Assembly: GCA_044450785.1 (NCBI GenBank)
Contig: JBIOJM010000410.1
Location: 1 to 8,258 of the forward strand
DNA from: JBIOJM01 sp044450785
GTDB lineage: Bacteria; Planctomycetota; Planctomycetia; Isosphaerales; Isosphaeraceae
Direction of reading: 5' to 3'
Length of the DNA: 8,258 nucleotides
The stretch's first letter is position 1. The number at the start of each line of letters is the position of its first letter. Positions 4,445 through 8,258 of the stretch are shown here, piece by piece. Made by a program: the position numbers and the translations under genes. The notes under the pieces were generated by a model. The model saw only the letters and a list, made by a program, of their open reading frames with translations. It searched no databases and was not told where the DNA came from.

Positions 4445-7400
4445 ATGACTCCAGAATCCTGCCCGACTCTCGAGGATCTCTCGCGCTGGTTGAACGAGCA
4501 GCTCGATCCGGCCCAGCGAGCGGAGATCGGCACTCATGTGGATACCTGCAGCCAGTGCCAGGGGAAGCTCGACGAGCTCACTCGTCGCCAGGCATACGGG
4601 CTCGACGGGCTTGGTGGGGAACCATTCCATGGACCGGATCTCGACTCGCCGGAAGCCACGGCCCCGCCCGCTCCGCAAGAGCGCGCCTGCGCGCTCCCGG
4701 AGGCAGGCCGCGGCCGATCGGGGGACGCCGAGGCCACTGATCCGCTCAGTGGAGCATCGGATCGCAATCTGGATCGGAGCGAACCCGCCGGCATCACGGA
4801 CGAGACAACCGTGGATCACATCACGGCGGATCGCGATCCGACCGTTGATCCTTCGCCCCTGGACACCGATCCCGACGTAGGTATGGAATCACCGGAGTGG
4901 CGATCCGCGATCCCTTCGTACGACGTGCTCGAGGTGATCGGTGAAGGAGGCATGGGCGTGGTTTACAAGGCCCGGCAGCGGGGCCTGAACCGGCTGGTCG
5001 CCCTCAAGATGATCCGTGGGGGAGAGCGGCCGCGGCCCGACCACCTCGCTCGGATTCGGATCGAGGCCGAAGCCGTCGCCCGGCTCCGTCACCCGAATAT
5101 CGTCCAGATCTACGAGATCGGCGAGGTCGACGGCCTACCGTTCCTCTCGCTGGAGCTGCTGGAGGGGGGAACCCTGGACGACCGTCTGGCGGGTAATCCG
5201 CAGCCGGGAAGGACCGCGGCCGAGCTGATTGCCACGCTCGCCCGGGCCATCCAGACGGCACACGAAGCGGGAATCGTCCACCGCGACCTCAAGCCGAGCA
5301 ACGTCCTGTTCACGGACGACGGCATTCCCAAAATCACCGACTTCGGCCTGGCGAAACGACTCGAGTCGGACAGCCGGCAAACCGAGTCCGGCCAGATCAT
5401 GGGCACGCCCAGCTACATGGCACCCGAGCAGGCGATGGGGCACACCAAGGACGTGGGCCCGGCCGCCGATGTCTATGCCCTGGGGGCGATCCTCTACGAG
5501 ATGCTGACCGGCCGTCCCCCCTTCAAGGGGGAAACCCCGATGGAGACGGTTCGACAGGTCGTCAACGACGAGGTCGTTCCTCCGACAAGCCTCGTGCCCA
5601 AGGTCGCCAGAGACCTGGAAACGATCTGCCTGCATTGCCTGAACAAAGAGCAATCGAGGCGCTATCGCTCGGCGCTGGCGCTGGCCGAGGACCTCGAGCG
5701 TTTTCTCGCCGGCAATCCGATCAAAGCCCGGCGTACGCCGCTCTGGGAGCGCGGGTTCAAGCTGGCCCGTCGCCGACCCGTGGCCACGATGCTGTACACG
5801 CTCGGCCTGCTCGGAACACTCGGATTGAGCGGCGCCTGGCAGCAATACAGTTCTCGCCAACGAGAACATGAGCGAGAAGAAATCCAACGGAAGGCCGAGG
5901 TGCAACGCAGGAACGTCCTGGCTCTCGTTGGCGCCCAAGACCATCTGGCCCGCAAGCAATGGAGCGACGCCGAACCCATCCTGACGCGAATCCAGGGCGA
6001 GATCAGCAAGGAAACCGATCTCGGCGACCTGGGCGAGAGCGTGGGCGAGATGCTTGCGCAGGCGAAGCAGGGAAAAGCGATCGAAGAAGCCAGAAACCAG
6101 GACCAAGAGCGTTTTCGTACGTTTCTCGCGAAACGGAGAGAGGCCCTGCTCCAAGAGACGCACGTCACGAGCGTTGACCTTTCCGGCGACCAGGAAGCGG
6201 TCCGGAGATCGACCCGGGCTGCACTCGCACTCTTTTCCCGGCCGGGTTCGGACTCTTCCTGGGCATTGGGACCGTTGCCGGCAAGCTTGGTCGAGCGGGA
6301 GCGAGCAGAGATCAAGGAAGGCTGTTACGAGCTTCTGCTGATCCTGGCCGAGGCGGTCGAGGCGCCAGACCAGGGCTTGCGGCTCCTGGACCAGGCGGCC
6401 GAGCTGCGGCCACCGACGCAGGTCTACCATTTGCGGCGCGCCGATCTCCTGGCCCGGCGCGGCGATGCACCCGGCGCCCTACGGGAGCGTGCCAGGGCCA
6501 AGGCTCTCCAGACCACCTCGGCCATCGACCATTTCTTGGCCGGTAAGGAACAGTACAAGCGTCGAGAGTGGAGCGCGGCAGTATCTCACTTCGACGAAGC
6601 GCTTCTGATCCAGCCCGAGCACTTCTGGGCCCACTGCCTGTCGGCCATCTGCAGCTTGCAGCTCTCGAATCCGGTCCAGGCGAAGGCCGAGCTCAACGCG
6701 TGTTTGCAGACCGAACCGGGCTTCGCCTGGCTCTACGAGCTGCGGGGCTTTGCCTCGTACAGGGTTGCAGCGCTGGCGCGCGTGGCGGCCGAAAATCTCC
6801 AGACCAACGGCGGTCCGCTACGTGACGCGGTTGAGCTGCAGCAGAAGGCAGCCGAAAGGGATTTCGCGAGGGCGCTCGAACTTCTGAAGCAGAGGCCGAA
6901 TGATGAAGTGCAATATGCCCTCCTGGTCAACCGAGGACTGCTCTGGATTGAACGCCGTGAATGGAACAAGGCGGTCGCCGACCTGGAAGCAGCGATCCGG
7001 CTCAACGGGGCTGGCTGGCCGGCCCACGAAGTGCTGGCCCAAGTCCATGACAGGCAAGGGAAGCCCGATCAGGCCATCGAGCAGTTCACTCGGGCCATCA
7101 CCCTGCGTCCCGATCTGGCCCTGCTCTACCGCGAACGCGCCGCTGTCGATCTCCGGCGCAAGGAGCAAACCTCATCTCAGCGAGAACGCGCCCTCCGTGA
7201 CCTCGAGACAGCAATCCGGCTCGATCCCCCCGGCAGTCCCTTCATACCGATCGACCAAACCCATCGAGCTCAGTTGCTGCACCGCGAAGGGCGCGAGGAC
7301 GAGGCCCTGACGGCCTGCGAGGCGGCGCTCAAGGGCGACGCCAACTTTCTCGAGACCCATCGCGTCCGAATCGATGTGCTGCGGAAGCTGAAACGCCATC

Positions 7401-8062
7401 GCGAGGCCATCCGATCGTGTGACGTCTTCCTGGCGCGAGGCAAACCATCGGCCGAGCTTTACGAGTATCGCGCGCTGGCAAAGGAAGCCCTCCAAGACCA
7501 CGAGGGCGCAATCGAGGATGACACGCTGGCGATCGCCATGCGACCGGGGAGCGCGGCGCTCCTGGCACGACGGGGTAAGCTGTTCCTGATGACCGACGCG
7601 CCACGGTCGGCGTTGCGTGACTTCGAGGAGTCGATCAAGCTCGATCCCTCGAGTCCATCCAGCGCCGATGCTTACCTCGGTAGCGGCCTGGCCCGCGCGT
7701 CGCTGGGCCTGCATCGAGAGGCCGTCGCCGACGCGTCGCGAGCGGTCAAGCTGGGCGAGCCAACCGACAAGACGCTGTACAACGCGGCCAGGATCTACGC
7801 GAAGGCGGCCATCGCGGCGACCGCCGAGGTCAAGAAGACGGGCCCGGATGGCGTGGGCCTGGTGTCTCGCTATCAGGATCAGGCGGTCGAATTGCTGCGA
7901 CAGGCCGTGCAGCGGCTTCCCGCCGCGCGGCGCGCGGCATTCGTGCGCGACGTGGTTCAGACCGATCCCGCGCTGGCGACACTCCGCCATCGCCTGCGTT
8001 CCCTGGACCTGGCCGGAATCACTCTCTCCTCGGACCGGTCGGGAACTCAACCTCGAAACTGA
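4445..8062 (+). CDS. Membrane Ser/Thr protein kinase with zinc finger and TPR repeats
   Basis: The 1205-residue kinase probably senses a signal and phosphorylates Ser/Thr on unknown targets. Residues 6-38 form a Cys6-x24-His31-x3-Cys35-x2-Cys38 pattern, like the zinc-binding anti-sigma fold of RsrA (zf-HC2). An acidic, Pro-rich linker covers about 60-155. The PknB-like kinase domain (159-about 420) has the glycine loop GEGGMG (166-171), Lys188 (VALK), Glu207 (helix C), HRDLKPSN (279-286, Asp281), DFG (299-301) and APE (326-328). All catalytic residues are present, and the HRD arginine suggests control through the activation loop. A basic stretch (RRRP) precedes one transmembrane helix (about 446-465). 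A coiled or charged region follows, then about ten tetratricopeptide repeats (about 693-1106), probably outside the cytoplasmic membrane. The end (LYNAARIYAKAA to TDPALATLRHR) resembles other planctomycete kinases. The start ATG lacks a clear Shine-Dalgarno sequence but places the zinc motif correctly. The 176-bp gap from the epimerase suggests separate transcription. Confidence 0.93.
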   Translation: MTPESCPTLEDLSRWLNEQLDPAQRAEIGTHVDTCSQCQGKLDELTRRQAYGLDGLGGEPFHGPDLDSPEATAPPAPQERACALPEAGRGRSGDAEATDPLSGASDRNLDRSEPAGITDETTVDHITADRDPTVDPSPLDTDPDVGMESPEWRSAIPSYDVLEVIGEGGMGVVYKARQRGLNRLVALKMIRGGERPRPDHLARIRIEAEAVARLRHPNIVQIYEIGEVDGLPFLSLELLEGGTLDDRLAGNPQPGRTAAELIATLARAIQTAHEAGIVHRDLKPSNVLFTDDGIPKITDFGLAKRLESDSRQTESGQIMGTPSYMAPEQAMGHTKDVGPAADVYALGAILYEMLTGRPPFKGETPMETVRQVVNDEVVPPTSLVPKVARDLETICLHCLNKEQSRRYRSALALAEDLERFLAGNPIKARRTPLWERGFKLARRRPVATMLYTLGLLGTLGLSGAWQQYSSRQREHEREEIQRKAEVQRRNVLALVGAQDHLARKQWSDAEPILTRIQGEISKETDLGDLGESVGEMLAQAKQGKAIEEARNQDQERFRTFLAKRREALLQETHVTSVDLSGDQEAVRRSTRAALALFSRPGSDSSWALGPLPASLVERERAEIKEGCYELLLILAEAVEAPDQGLRLLDQAAELRPPTQVYHLRRADLLARRGDAPGALRERARAKALQTTSAIDHFLAGKEQYKRREWSAAVSHFDEALLIQPEHFWAHCLSAICSLQLSNPVQAKAELNACLQTEPGFAWLYELRGFASYRVAALARVAAENLQTNGGPLRDAVELQQKAAERDFARALELLKQRPNDEVQYALLVNRGLLWIERREWNKAVADLEAAIRLNGAGWPAHEVLAQVHDRQGKPDQAIEQFTRAITLRPDLALLYRERAAVDLRRKEQTSSQRERALRDLETAIRLDPPGSPFIPIDQTHRAQLLHREGREDEALTACEAALKGDANFLETHRVRIDVLRKLKRHREAIRSCDVFLARGKPSAELYEYRALAKEALQDHEGAIEDDTLAIAMRPGSAALLARRGKLFLMTDAPRSALRDFEESIKLDPSSPSSADAYLGSGLARASLGLHREAVADASRAVKLGEPTDKTLYNAARIYAKAAIAATAEVKKTGPDGVGLVSRYQDQAVELLRQAVQRLPAARRAAFVRDVVQTDPALATLRHRLRSLDLAGITLSSDRSGTQPRN

Positions 8063-8065
8063 ACG

Positions 8066-8093
8066 GTAGGTCAGGCTGGAAAGCCGGACCTAC
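8066..8093 (+). terminator. Hairpin directly after the kinase gene
   Basis: GTAGGTC (8066-8072) pairs with GACCTAC (8087-8093), and GGC (8074-8076) with GCC (8083-8085). One A-G mismatch and a TGGAAA loop complete the structure. It begins 3 nt after the stop codon. No T-run follows, so it is either a U-tract-free terminator or a palindromic intergenic repeat. Its nearly perfect symmetry on both strands fits a repeated extragenic palindrome. Confidence 0.5.
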
Positions 8094-8235
8094 ATCTGTG
8101 CGATCCGTTCCTCCTTAGAACACAGGACCGCCTCGGAGTGGAATGATGAAAGGTTGGTGTTGAGTGGACCGGAGCGGCGGTTGGGAGGCGGGTGTTTTTG
8201 TTGCGCGCGAACGGAAGACAGCGCCGCCGAGCTTT

Positions 8236-8256
8236 CCCCCCCTTGCGAAGGGGGGG
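8236..8256. repeat. C7/G7 palindrome at the right edge
   Basis: Seven C and TT are followed by GCG and then AA and seven G, giving a perfect 9-bp stem with a 3-nt loop. It ends 2 nt before the window edge, so any array beyond is unseen. The bases between the kinase hairpin and this palindrome (8094-8235) hold no gene I can support. Similar C-run/TTGCGAA/G-run palindromes are common dispersed intergenic elements in bacteria; membership in such a family here is inference. Confidence 0.6.
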
Positions 8257-8258
8257 CC

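Noticed and set aside
5135..6430. Long minus-strand frame of 431 codons inside the kinase gene
   Set aside because: It is antisense to the kinase and TPR region, whose motifs are unambiguous. High GC at third positions keeps the opposite frame open, and its translation shows no recognisable domain.
7172..8050. Minus-strand frame of 292 codons opposite the end of the kinase
   Set aside because: Antisense to the TPR region and caused by GC-rich codon bias.
3157..8062. The VOC remnant, epimerase and kinase as one new functional system
   Set aside because: The kinase has its own leader and candidate promoter after a 176-bp gap, and no motif ties it to the sugar enzyme. Adjacency alone does not support a system.

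Overview
The window looks like chromosomal DNA of a high-GC planctomycete, probably of the Isosphaeraceae type. This is inferred from the very long Ser/Thr kinase with C-terminal tetratricopeptide repeats, the zinc-finger-plus-kinase architecture, scattered short tandem repeats between genes, hairpins without U-tracts, and high-GC codon usage. No taxonomic search could be run.

Left part (minus strand, 268-2820): the conserved translation operon infC - rpmI - rplT - pheS, encoding initiation factor IF3, ribosomal proteins bL35 and bL20, and the alpha subunit of phenylalanyl-tRNA synthetase. A candidate sigma70-type promoter lies at 2972-3000. infC most probably starts at an ATC codon behind a perfect Shine-Dalgarno sequence. 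The rplT stop and pheS start are one base apart. A perfect 9-bp hairpin follows pheS, and pheT is not next to it. Beyond the hairpin, to the window edge, lie two hexanucleotide arrays in opposite orientation (1-195).

Middle (plus strand, 3001-4268): a divergent intergenic region with a five-copy heptamer repeat, then a 50-codon remnant of a vicinal-oxygen-chelate (glyoxalase-like) gene. It breaks off at the Shine-Dalgarno sequence of a complete NAD-dependent epimerase/dehydratase (extended SDR) gene that starts with GTG.

Right part (plus strand, 4445-8062): one large gene for a 1205-residue membrane Ser/Thr protein kinase. It has an RsrA-like zinc-binding motif at the N-terminus, a complete kinase domain, one transmembrane segment and about ten tetratricopeptide repeats. 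It has its own candidate TATAAT promoter and is followed by two palindromes, the second at the right edge.

The translation operon is housekeeping. The epimerase and the kinase show no evident functional link with it or with each other. I see no clear new multi-gene system. The points most worth a second look are the ATC start of infC, the zinc-finger-kinase-TPR fusion, the truncated glyoxalase-like gene, and the repeat structures.
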